This document shows, one piece after another, positions 52,402-62,700 of a stretch of DNA of 64,000 nucleotides. Source of the stretch: Symbiodinium microadriaticum (lineage: Eukaryota > Sar > Dinophyceae > Suessiales > Symbiodiniaceae); contig LSRX01000464.1 in NCBI GenBank assembly GCA_001939145.1, forward strand, positions 256,001-320,000, in the 5' to 3' direction. Each line of letters starts with the position of its first letter. Position 1 is the stretch's first letter. The notes below the pieces were generated by a model. The model was given only the letters and a program-made list of their open reading frames with translations. It did no database searches and was not told where the DNA came from. The translations under genes and the position numbers were made by a program.

Positions 52402-54043
52402 ATTTGCGAAGTTCTTGGAGCTCTCCCGTTGGGCTCAGCAAGTAGCCTTTGGAATCCTGAAGCTGAGCTTTCTGCGAAGGTTGCCAAGGTCGTAGCTTTT
52501 TCAACACCTTGTAGGCCACGAACTGGTCACCTGCGGTAATGGCAGCGTCGACCTCAGCGAGAAATGCGTCAGCCTTAGCCTTCTTGGCTTGTCTGACTGC
52601 TTTCTGATGCTGAAGAACAAGTGCAGCTATGTCAGGGTCTTCGGCAGGCCGGTGCTGTACAGATGAGCGCTTGGCTCTCCACAATCGCCTAGCCAAAATG
52701 GTATCAGCGGATTCAGCCTGGGGAGGGGCGGGCAGCTTAGGGAAAAAGTGCTGAGTCGCCTTGGATAGGAGCGCATCCCATTCTGGTGGAGTCATGCCTG
52801 GGTGCACATGATCCCGTACCCACTTCTGCATGTCAGTGACTATGGGCAGACCTTGTCTGACGGCTTGCTGCAGGGCCTCAGAGTCATGCTGGAGTGGTTT
52901 GACCCTTGGGCCAGGGAGTTGCCAGTGCCGAACAGGCCGGATTTTCACGAAAAGGGGCAGGTGCCCACCTGTCTTCCAGCTGCCCAGGGGAAAGTTAGCT
53001 AGGGGAGCTGCTTGTTTGGCCGAGCCACCGGAGCTGCTGACCTTGGTGAGCAGAAAATCTATCTGAGTGCGAGAGTCGCCCTGCTCAAATGTGTGAGGCG
53101 AGGTCACCTGCCATGTGTTCAGAACAGCAAGATGGTGGGTACGCACGAAGTTAGTTAGTTCTGCCTCATCAGGCCGAGCCTCCAGTGGAGTCAGCGTGCG
53201 GGGGCCAACTAGGCGCGGGGTGGTAGAGACTGACGAATTGAAATCTCCAGCAACAACCAGGGTGTCCCGGGTCGGCACACTACGGACACAACGGGACAGC
53301 GCTTTGAGTACTGCAGCTCTATCCTGCTTGTTTGCCTGCACGGTCTTGGCTGGGGACCAAACGTGTTGATAAACAGCCAGCACTGTGGCCCTGGCACCAT
53401 GCCAATCAAATCGAATCTCCAGCAGGCGTCCTTGCTTGTGTTCTTTCCAGCGTACAGTGTTGGTTGGTACTTCTGGTGACAGGAGGACCATGACACCGTC
53501 TGCCTTGGTAGTGGAAGGGCCCTTCGAGCCACGCAAGCTTTTGCGCCTGGGGCGGGGTTGGTTGGGCAAAGCCCCCGCGGGTTGGGTGGGTGCAGGCTGG
53601 GCAAGGCCCCCGAGAGTGGTGTCCTCCTTAGTTGGAACATACTCGGAAGCCGACGAGACGCAATACCAGCCAGCAACTGAAAATTCGGCGGTGGCCTGCC
53701 AGTGCGTTTCCTGCAGAACATCACAGACATGTTTGGCCTCAGTTTGCAGCCAAGACTTGATCTCGGCCCACTGCTGCTGACCCAGGTGCCCGGCATTCCA
53801 GGAGAGAACTCTGAGCTCTCGGTTAGCGAGGCCAGCCCGTCTTCTAGTGGGGCGGCCGGAGCCGCGGCTTTGATGTTGAGGTGGACAGTTGCCCGACCTT
53901 CGCACCTGAGCTGGTGTCAGCACTTGACCTCGGTAGGATACAGGCTGCTGCGCATCTACGGCGCGGCGGCAAGCTGATATGAAAGATCGCTTTCGCAAGG
54001 AAGAATAATTTTGAGAGTGCACAGGTAGTTGTGCCGGCCGCAT
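52292..54043 (-). CDS. Exonuclease-endonuclease-phosphatase type endonuclease (LINE)
   Basis: A 583-codon frame from an ATG at 54043. LRVLSWNAGHLG (about 77-88), LQETHW (110-115), VVAGDFNSS, TQIDFLLTK and LPLFVKIR provide the metal and catalytic residues of apurinic-like LINE endonucleases: Asn, Glu, Asp-x-Asn, Asp and a late His (in HLPLF). A Pro/Gln-rich insert with two mini-hairpins (53564 and 53599; reads GGLAQPAP then PAGALPNQ) interrupts the domain after about residue 143. After the domain comes a helical linker (AKRSSVQHRPAEDPDIAALV) leading to the polymerase. Confidence 0.85.
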   Translation of the reverse strand: MRPAQLPVHSQNYSSLRKRSFISACRRAVDAQQPVSYRGQVLTPAQVRRSGNCPPQHQSRGSGRPTRRRAGLANRELRVLSWNAGHLGQQQWAEIKSWLQTEAKHVCDVLQETHWQATAEFSVAGWYCVSSASEYVPTKEDTTLGGLAQPAPTQPAGALPNQPRPRRKSLRGSKGPSTTKADGVMVLLSPEVPTNTVRWKEHKQGRLLEIRFDWHGARATVLAVYQHVWSPAKTVQANKQDRAAVLKALSRCVRSVPTRDTLVVAGDFNSSVSTTPRLVGPRTLTPLEARPDEAELTNFVRTHHLAVLNTWQVTSPHTFEQGDSRTQIDFLLTKVSSSGGSAKQAAPLANFPLGSWKTGGHLPLFVKIRPVRHWQLPGPRVKPLQHDSEALQQAVRQGLPIVTDMQKWVRDHVHPGMTPPEWDALLSKATQHFFPKLPAPPQAESADTILARRLWRAKRSSVQHRPAEDPDIAALVLQHQKAVRQAKKAKADAFLAEVDAAITAGDQFVAYKVLKKLRPWQPSQKAQLQDSKGYLLSPTGELQELRKYATDVFGKYPRLQDNYTGGDFPRQAHSIHQAGKGCA

Positions 54044-54311
54044 TTTCGCCCCTGTTGGGAACAGAAGCTCCTTCCACCCTGCGGTAAGTGGAAACCCTAC
54101 CGCCTCCCACGAGCAGCTATGTCTTGGACAACAGGTCGTGGGCCGGGAATTGGGACCCGGCGGACCAGACGATTAGCACTGGTAAAGGCACATGGCTCAG
54201 GTAGGCACAACGTCTTACGTAGCCCTGGGGGTCTGGTTGGACCTCTAGAGAAGAACGTTGCGCCTCAGGCCCGGTTCGAAAGCCTTAGTGACGCGACCGT
54301 CTGATCCGTGG

Positions 54312-54760
54312 CGGCTACAACAACTACAACAACAGCAGCAACAACAACAACAACAGCAACAGCAATAGCAATTGCAACAGCAGCAGCAGCAGCAGCAGCA
54401 GCAACAGCAACAACAAACAACGACAAACAACAAACAGCAAAACACAACACCATCAAACGACAATCAAGAACCAACAAGCAACAGACTACAAGCAAAAAGC
54501 ACACAAGCGACAAACAAACAAACAACAAATAAGCAACCAACAAGCAACAGTTTTTTTGCAACAAACAACAACAACAACAACCACAACAACAGCGGCAACA
54601 ACAACAACAACAACCAGCAAACAAACAAAAAGCCTCAGCCATCAATCATAAAAGCAGCAAGCAAGAACAACGACGACAACGACAACAACAACAGCAACAG
54701 CAACAGCAACAGCAACAACAACTACAACTACAATGCAACTCCTACCACTAGCACAAAGGC
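54312..54760. repeat. CAA/CAG low-complexity tract
   Basis: About 450 bp dominated by CAA, CAG, AAC and ACA triplets. It keeps several frames open (poly-Gln, poly-Asn, poly-Thr) and lies just upstream of the minus-strand LINE start. Confidence 0.9.
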
Positions 54761-57282
54761 GACGACCGCTAAGTACTCTACTGTCTCCACTACTTTTTCT
54801 ACAGCTACTATTACTATGCATGAAGGTGCCAGAATCACGTTACCGCTACAGCAAGTAGCGCAACAGTTTTGCATATCATATGTGTCGTTAGCATTGACAC
54901 TGACTCATTGTAAACGTTCGCTGAGCCGCGGTACGTACCCAGAGAGAGTGGCCATTGCTGGTGTTAATGAAGCGCACCATGAGAGATTCGCAGGAAGTTT
55001 TTCAACAGCTCTTGCACTAAGAGACCTGGAAAAAGGCTTGCGAGGCCACGGCAAAGCCTTGCCTTTTGAGAAATCCTTTGGAAGCCCCTTCCAAAAGCTG
55101 CTAAAATGCACTCGGGGTACCTTGCAAAAACCTTAACTCGAGAAATCTGAAGGAAGCCTTGCGAGGCCTGTGCAAAAAAACTTGAAGGCATCGTGAACAA
55201 GAGTTTAACCGGCCCACGAAGATCTCTTGGGGTTCTTAACCTGCGAAGTTGCAATATAAATATGCCTGCACGAAAGTTCCACGGTGGTGTTGCAAAAGTT
55301 TCTGTTCAAGAAGGTCATTAAGACCGGATTTCCCCCCCTTGTGGTGAGTGTTTGTTCTGCTTGTAAATACTGTCCTCTTTGCTTCCGGGCCTGCTTGTTG
55401 TGCATGCTCCTTCACATTGCCAAAGTGACTTCGAAATCAGAACTGCATGTGCACGTGTTTGGTACGTTACAACATTGCTGAAGCCTGACAAGGCGAACGC
55501 CTGATATGGACCGAGACATGTTACTCATTCACAAATGTCTGCTTTTCTGCAGCATCATGATCGCGTCTTTGGACTTCATGCTGTGCTGGATTCATAGTTT
55601 ATTTGTTGACTGGCGCCCACACCAGTCGCAGGGACATGTAGGGCCGAACTGGTTGGTGTAATGGCTCATTGGCTTGACGGTTTGGTGATCAGCACCCGGC
55701 ACCCCATTGTGTCAAACTGATTGTCTCCGGGTTTAATATCGTTTAATAGTTTGTTGTTTTTCTCCTTTGATTAATGGTGCATTGTGCCGGGAATTGAGAA
55801 CACGGTCAGCTTGGTCATCTTGCCCTACTTGGAGGGGGATGCAGGTGGTAATCTTGGTCATCTTGCCCCACTTGCCCGACTATTTTGCCGTTTAAACCAA
55901 GACTGCAAGATGACTGGTCATTTTGCACCCGCCACCCCAAGTGGGGCAAGTGGGGCAAGATTGCAGGATTGCATTTCCTCTTGTACCCCCTTTGTGGTTC
56001 TCAACTCCCGGCTCACTACAATGGTGCGTTCTGTAGCGTTCATAGGGCCGAACATGCCAAACTGATTGGCGTGAAGGGTGAGCTGATCGATGTCTCAATG
56101 CTTCAGTGGCTGGCTCTGAGCGCATGGAGACTACACCCACATTGAAAAGGCCAGGTTGCTTGGCTTGATGGCTTCATGGTCAAGTTCTATAACTCGGGCT
56201 GGCGATCTACAAGCTGTGCATGTTGGATTCACTCACACATTGCTTTCAGTTACTTGCTCCTGCGAGCAGATTTTTGCTGCAACATTTCCTGTCGACACCA
56301 ACGACGTCTCCACACTCTCAAGCACAAGATGTTGAGAAAGTCCGTTGCAGTCTTGCAGTTACCCTTCACAGCACCACATGTTTAATTATTTGTCGGGGCA
56401 AGGAAGAATCCAGTGTTGCAGCTCGAGATACTCTCGAGATGCTACTTCCCTTTGGTGCCGCATCGCCGCGACGGTGGCATACCCCACCCCCATTCCCAAT
56501 GGTATGGCGTGTGTCGGCGGGGGGGATGGCCAAGCAACGGACTTTGCGCGACAGTCACCGATTTTGGACTTGACATCATCGCAACTGTTGTGGTTTTTGT
56601 GATATACTGGCCGACGTCCGAAAAGTGCCAACAGTCACGGGAGGGGGGCGCCAGCTGGATATCACTGCGAAGCGCTGCCAGTCACATGGGAGGAGGGCAA
56701 TCCAAAATGACAATAAACCATCGATTTTCACAGCGGGTCGAGATTTCAGCCAAGCCCACCGAACAATTCGTCCCTGTCGGGAGCAAATGTCGCACAGAGT
56801 CAGGAAGACGGCCTTACCAATATCAGGAAGCATATAGATTGAGGCTAAGGTTTGGGTCCATGGATACCTCCGTAGAACATCATGTAATTTCCATGGTGAC
56901 CCTGCCACGTCTCCGGTTGCCCGAATCTCGCACCTCCCGCCCCGGCGTTTCCGCTCGCCTCCTGGTTCCCAGCTCTGGCTTTCACGATTCCAGCTTTCTT
57001 TGCGTTTTTCCAAACCCGGGTTCCCCCAATACAGCTCGATTACATTCGGTTCCAACACCCCTATACGGTGATGCTTATCACAGCCCATGCTGAGGCATCG
57101 CTGCTTTCCGCGCGGTAGACCGCGGCGATTTCTGGATTCGCCGAGGCCTTGCGCTCAGAATACGATTCCCCACGTAGGAAGCATCAACGATCTCTTGGCG
57201 GCAACAGGGTATTCAGCCTGAACGCCACGCTGGGTTGACGTCAGACGTGGATTATTACTGTACCATGTTTACTATGGGAATT
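54761..57282. other. No gene recognised; contains an inverted repeat
   Basis: Only frames without signatures. A near-duplicate phrase, AGGCTTGCGAGGCC / AGCCTTGCGAGGCC, occurs at about 55034 and 55155. The 226-codon + frame at 56413-57093 and the 170-codon minus frame over it exclude each other, and neither has a domain. Confidence 0.4.
55861..55960. repeat. Perfect 17-bp inverted repeat with 66-bp spacer
   Basis: TCTTGCCCCACTTGCCC at 55861-55877 is the exact reverse complement of 55944-55960. A related copy, TCTTGCCCTACTTGG, precedes it at 55818-55832, so the left arm is itself part of a short direct repeat. Confidence 0.85.
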
Positions 57283-57310
57283 ACCACCACCACCACTACT
57301 GCTGCTGCTG

Positions 57311-57344
<34 letters not shown>

Positions 57345-57377
57345 TTCTACTACCACCACCACCACCACCACCACCAG

Positions 57378-57431
<54 letters not shown>

Positions 57432-57655
57432 CTACTCCTACCCCTACTCCTACTCCTACTCCTACTCCTACTCCTACGCCTACGCCTACGCCTACTCCTA
57501 CTCCTACTCCTACTCCTACTCCTATTCCTTCTCCTTCTCCTTCTCCTTCTCCTGCTGCTGCTGCTGCGGGTGCTGCTGCTGCTGCTGCTGCTGCTGCTAC
57601 TACTACTACTACTACTACTGCTGCTACTGTGACTACGACTACCAACTACTTCTTC
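57283..57655. repeat. Composite trinucleotide/hexanucleotide tract
   Basis: Succession of ACC, ACT/CTA, CTC/CTA (hexamer), TTCTCC and CTG units over about 370 bp. Every open frame across it is low complexity (poly-Tyr, Ser-Tyr, Gly-Val). Confidence 0.95.
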
Positions 57656-58291
57656 TCCTGCTTGTTCTAATCCACCCCCAAACTCCGTCGCATCACATTA
57701 TACTAGCACGGGCATCAAGCAGCATCGTCAGTACGCCAAACCTGAAGGACCCTCCATGTCCCCCACTCGCCGGCTCGAATTGCGCATACCGTTCGGGGCG
57801 GCGAGTGGCGTACATGGCTTGTTGTTGGGGCCCTGCTGTGAAATGTTGTGGAAAGTGGATCGGGAAGGGGTATAGGGCTTGACCCTTAAAAAGTGAGACG
57901 ACTGGCTCCTGACCCAAGGATCGTTCGGATCGGACATCTATGGGGCCTGCAGCTTTGATTACAGTTTCAGAGTTGGACATGCGCTGTGTTTGATACAATT
58001 CTGAGGATGCTCCTTTGCGCCATGGTAAGCTGCATCAGCCAGCCTCTCAGTTACGTCGCCATTGTCCTGGCTCGCTTGTTGAAGCGGCACCAGCAATATT
58101 CAGCATGGGGCAAGTGGCTCTACCGTGATGGTCAAAGAAATATGAGAGGGCTAGCTGACAATTGATTGATCCTTTGAAAGTCGGATTCTTGGAAAAGTGC
58201 GCACATCAAGGTGTAAGATCTCGCTGAGGTCCGCACCACATATTTACGCCAGAGCATTGGAGGTACCGATTGTTGATATGCTGTTTGCCCT
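57656..58291. other. Interval before the PCMT-like gene
   Basis: No coding signature recognised on either strand. N-terminal exons of the PCMT-like gene may be here but could not be located. Confidence 0.4.
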
Positions 58292-59785
58292 GTGCTGCGT
58301 GCTTTCCATCAGACGCTTTTGTGGAAGGCTCTCATGCCGTTGAAACCTGGAATGTCGTCGGGATCTAAATGGAAGTGCGGCCCAAACTGCGTGCGCCCTG
58401 GCGATGAACCGATGCTGAGGTTCTTGAACATTGGCTCCGGAACCGGCTACTTCAGTTGTTTGGTGGCCGAAGTTGTGGGCGAGCCTTGTTCTTACATGTT
58501 CTTACATCAGTTTTGCTACCGTATTCTGTCAGACCCTGCTCAGTGATTGCCTCCTTCAACTGGAAGAGGGCGGCCGTGTAACTGGAAGGCTGTAAGCCGA
58601 GAACCTCGAATCGGTGCCAAAAGCACAAATGCTCAGGGTTCAGCGATGTTCAGCGACTATCCCCCTGGGAAAACGATGTTGACGTGATGCTCATGATGCT
58701 GGGCTCGAGATCGAGATCGGCTCCTGGAGGCATTGTCATCGTCTTTGACCCACGGACACTGCTGAACAGCCCAGGCGGTTCTTACCGCAACCCTTGTGAA
58801 GAGAAAGGGCTGCAGAATGCCTTGGTGTTGGAGTTTTCGTCCGCCCCCTGCGCAGCAAAGCTGAATGTGCATCCTTACAGTCAGGCCGTTTCTGAGCTAT
58901 GCTGTCGGAAAGATGCGCCGTTGCACCGTCGCTGCTCAGTACTGATGTTTTGTCTTTGGGTATATACTTTGCGTGGTCTGAGAACCAGCAATTGAAATCC
59001 TGACTTGGTCGACAGGGTGGCTTGGAGAGTGGTTCCAGGGAGGGTGCTGTGGTCGAGATGGTCACGGGTCGCGAGAGGGTGTCATTGTCGAGATCCAAGG
59101 TTGAGTCTCTTTTACCGAAACTTCCAGGCATTGCAGGGGAAGAGATCGCCCAGTTCACAGCCTCAGCTCAGCTCCTTCTAACAAGGTTGAAGCCTTTCCC
59201 TGAGCAGCGCGTCTGCATACACAGAGGGATCGCTGCAGGATGCAGCCAACATCTGCACGACGTGTTTTCTCGCAAGCAAGGTGGCAACAGGGCATCGGGC
59301 GAGGTCAGCGCAGTACAGCCTCGATGTAGCTTGCGGATCAAACATGGCAGGGATTGAGGCACTGTGCTCGGGTGCCCGAAAGGCCTCTGCAAGAGCAGAG
59401 CTCTTTAGTCAACTGCAAATCAAACAGACTTTGCGCAGATGCAAAATGATGCAAGGTGCGGTGTGAACGATGGTTTGGAGCTTTGGCCGGAGAATGTGGT
59501 CCATGCACAGGCCAACGCAGGCAACACATATTTTTGAGCACATGCGCACACGTTGCCTTATTCAGGAACGCTGTGCTTCCTTGGGCAAGTACCACATCGA
59601 GTTCAATGTAGGAAACGTGTACCAGCAGCAGCCTCTGCAATGTTCTAGCAGCGTTCCGCGCTTTGCCCTTGGTCCTCGGAATTGATAACTAAGCTCTGTT
59701 CACGTCGCTATGTTTTACTAAGTGCATTCCAGGCTCGATGTCAACCTCGGCATGCGCTACGACCGGATCTATGTCAGCCACCCAC
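58292..59785 (+). CDS. Protein-L-isoaspartate O-methyltransferase-like (PCMT) gene, partial
   Basis: The exon ending at 58356 reads TLLWKALMPLKPGM, and 58420 onward reads FLNIGSGTGYFSCLVAEVVG (SAM motif I). Intron 58357-58419 (GT-AG, 63 bp) joins them as GMS-FLNIG. Exon 59456-59516 reads NDGLELWPENVVHAQAN, the acidic loop and following helix. Exon 59566-59624 reads ERCASLGKYHIEFNVGNVY. Exon 59733-~59778 reads LDVNLGMRYDRIYV (motif II). Introns 59517-59565 (49 bp) and 59625-59732 are both GC-AG. This order and spacing match PCMT homologues, which repair damaged aspartyl residues. In dinoflagellates related domains can be fused to other domains. N- and C-terminal exons are missing, so size and fusion state are unknown. 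Confidence 0.7.
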
Positions 59786-62700
59786 GTTCACGTTGCTTCC
59801 TTTGCTTTGCACTGTGTGCGCCGCAGCTCACATCCGGTAATTGACTTTGGCTCAAGTGGTGTCGAAGGAGGGCCCCGACTCTAGATGGGGCCCGGGCATC
59901 GGTTAGTGACAAAGTGTCAATGAAGCAGGCCCTGCTGCTTCTGTCAGCATTTCATGAGGCGATCTGCAGGTGTCGAGCTCTCTGCCGTTGGCAGGTCCTC
60001 AGCATTGCAGCGCTGCTGCTGTGTAGACCAGAGGCCCTCTTTCTAGGCATCTGAACTGCAGACGAACAGAACTTGCCAGCAGCCATGCAACCACTGTTTC
60101 GCTGGTTGAAATAGCTGTGTGCCCATCTGTCCCATGATGTCGCATGCTTGCAGTTCTCTACATCTCTCCATGTAAGAAATGTAAGAAGAAGCCTTGCTTG
60201 TTCCTGGTTCGGCAACCAACAAGTTCTCGGCCTCGGGCCCTCTTTTCGACGACTGCCTGCGATGTCTGTGACTCGCATGCCGACTGTGAGCACGAAACAA
60301 GCCCTGCAGCCGATCTCTGATGAGAGGCATGGAAGCTGCGCCATGATGAGGCCAGCGGGCCGGTTGCCAGCGCCCGATCTCATGGAGCCTTCAAGAGTCA
60401 GGATGGGGTTCTCTGTGGCAGGGCCAAAGCCTCCGAAATGAAGAGAGCTGTGTCCTGGCTGCATGCTGGTCGTGCAAACGATTCCGGAGTGTAATTCTGT
60501 CGATTTGCAAGCTCGTGTGTACCCCACCTGTATGCGGGTCTTGCAGCTGTGCCCTTCATTCTCACACAACTGCCTCTGCGGCCCTGAACGCAGTGCTTGC
60601 TTCGTGAGCTGACCAACGGGTGATTTCAAGCCCGGTCTGGATGTGGTCAACCTAGCAGACTCTGAGGCCTCATACTTCATGCGAGTGTCACGACAGTTTA
60701 TGCCCGCAGCTCCAGATGTGCACCAGGGATTACAGTTGGTTGCAGTATCTGCTGCGCCTTCGATACATTTGGAGCAGAGTGCCGGGGAAGCGCAAATTCA
60801 ATCAACTTACTGCTCTTCTCGTGTTCCGTGGGATGTGTGTGTGTGTGTGTATGTACTTGGGGGGGGTATTGGGCGGCTGTTTTGCTTGCATGCTTGATCA
60901 ACAAAGTCTCCCTGCACGCTTCTCTTTCCCTGGCTTGTCTTACCTGTCTTACTTGTACCTGTTGCGGGATAGCTGCGTGGGAACCATTGCCAGAGGACTT
61001 TGCCACATTATCCACCATCCTCTTGCCACGGGCCACGGGATAGCTGTGGACTCCACAATCCTTCATTCCCTAATCGGTGCAGCATTCCTCTCCCCGGCAG
61101 CATGAAGTGTACGTGGACGTTGGCACATTTCCCTGTTGGCACCGATGTCCGGCATTGTAGCTAGGAAATATCCGAAGGAGACTGCGGTATACTGCGGTGC
61201 AACAGCAGAAGCATTCGACATCCACTTGCACCAGTGCCGATGCTTGGGCCGGGTCTGCAAAGCTGCGACGAGCGACAGCCTTTGTGCACTAGACACTCAC
61301 GCGCAGTGCAAAGTATCCTGGAGTCCTTGAGCACTGGCACAGTGAGGAATCCATCCAGACTGTCGCACTTCCGATTGCAAATGCCAACGACAGGAGTGCA
61401 CAAGCTTGCACTCGGCCAATGGATCAGCCCAGGGATGTGCAGACGAATTCAGCCCTACAGCGATCAAAACAAGCTGAAAGTCAGCTCGAGAATCAAGTCA
61501 GAAGAAAGTCGCAGCGAGGAGTTGTCTTTGCAATGCCTTGGAAGCGCCCTGAAACTCTCAGGTAGCACACATCCATGCTATTTGAAGGATGGATGGGCCC
61601 CAAAGCGGCTCGTCTGCCAGCACTGGCATTGGACTGTTGGACTAGAAGAATATAGCAGACCGGTTGTGAGCAGACAAAGGCCAGACTTCGAGAATCTGAA
61701 GGGCAGCAGCAATCAGGACTGCTTGAACAGGTGATTTGTACTTGAACGATGAGGGTCTTAAGAGTTGTCTCGTCAGCATGCTCAGTTTTATCAACTGGAC
61801 AAGCTCGAACATAACTGCCTCCCGCCGCAGGTAATTCGTAACAGCCTTACTTATTGTAGAGCCTCTTGCAGGCTCCGGTGATTGAAGATGTTCAACAACA
61901 GGGATTTGAGTCCTTCGGAGTTTGGAGTTTTTTAAACTATCCTTAAAATCCGGAGCGTCTTCGAACTATAGACAAATCCCATACAAAAATCAACAAGAAT
62001 CCCAAAATTCTAATTACTGATAAATACTGTATACCCAACAACATAAATCGATAATCCCGACTAACTGTATGAACTTTTCAAGCCTTTTCTCTACTGAGGC
62101 TTAGTTTTCTGGCAAATCCCCTGCAAAATCCAATAAACATCCTCAAATTCTAATTATGTTTCCTGAAATCAGGACTGCTGCTGCTTGGCTTGATGGCCGG
62201 CATGCAAGCATGGCAAAGCATATCCTGGATTTGCAGGGTACGTGCATCAAAGAAGCTCTTGGCCTACGTGTTTGTTGGTGCTGAGGCCGCCCCACCTGCA
62301 GGAGATGGGATTGTACTTCGGGCTACAAGGCTTGCTGATGCTGGCCGCGGGAAGTCACGTTGCCACCCGCATGTCTGCTTTGTTGAAGGTCTCAACTACA
62401 TGCCTTGTGCTTTGCAGTGTGGGCAACATCAAGGGGACATAGGGGACAGCAGTTTGTGTAAGTCGCATGTGTGGCCTGGTTCTGCTCTGTCTTGATCCAC
62501 AGCGCCCTGCCAAGCAGGGCTCACGAGCGCGGACTAAGCCGGCTAGCCGGTTGCGTTACACTTCGCCCGAGTCCCGCATGCTTCAGAAAGGCCAATCCTG
62601 ATTACATCGACAATGTGGCATCCAATGACAGAGAGTGTTGCGATAGACTTTGCTCGAATCCTACCCGCATCTTGTGTTTGGGTTGAGGAGTCAGGTCTCG

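Larger units (their letters stand above)
41146..53612 (+). repeat. Family of 16 dispersed 14-bp mini-hairpins, GGNC-NNN-GNCC-CCG
   Basis: Start positions (each 14 bp, + strand): 41146, 42666, 43193, 43674, 44839, 46450, 47781, 48302, 48329, 48952, 50129, 50160, 50549, 51890, 53564, 53599. The third stem base pairs in every copy: A/T in six, G/C in six, C/G in four. Loops are AAA, AAG, CAA, AGA, ACT, CGA or CAG. The tail is CCG in 15 copies and CCT in one. All have the same orientation relative to the minus-strand genes. Most lie within coding frames, a few in spacers. I noticed none in the rest of the window. Confidence 0.85.
49204..54043 (-). mobile_element. LINE-type retrotransposon encoding endonuclease, RT, zinc fingers and a USP-like peptidase
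   Basis: Minus-strand coding continues almost without gaps from ATG at 54043 to a stop at 49267. The order is EEP endonuclease, reverse transcriptase, C-terminal LINE region (TLRHRLAEAGKKIQQVRKYI and PAHITHVTTSDLL), C2H2 and CxxC zinc fingers, and a ubiquitin-specific-protease-like domain. The frame changes at ~52340, ~51280 and ~49905, and there is an in-frame TAG near 50525. A simple reading is one ancestral polyprotein with a few disabling mutations. The 3' gap holds a 9-bp hairpin, and a CAA/CAG tract lies ~270 bp upstream of the start. No target-site duplication was identified. Confidence 0.75.

Noticed and set aside
54372-55136. 254-codon Gln/Asn/Thr-rich frame
   Set aside because: The open frame results from CAA/CAG repeats; no independent coding evidence.
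56413-57093. 226-codon + frame with a hydrophobic stretch
   Set aside because: No family signature, and it mirrors a minus frame of similar length.
57235-57882. Long Tyr/Ser/Cys-rich and Gly/Val-rich frames
   Set aside because: These are translations of the trinucleotide tract at 57283-57655.
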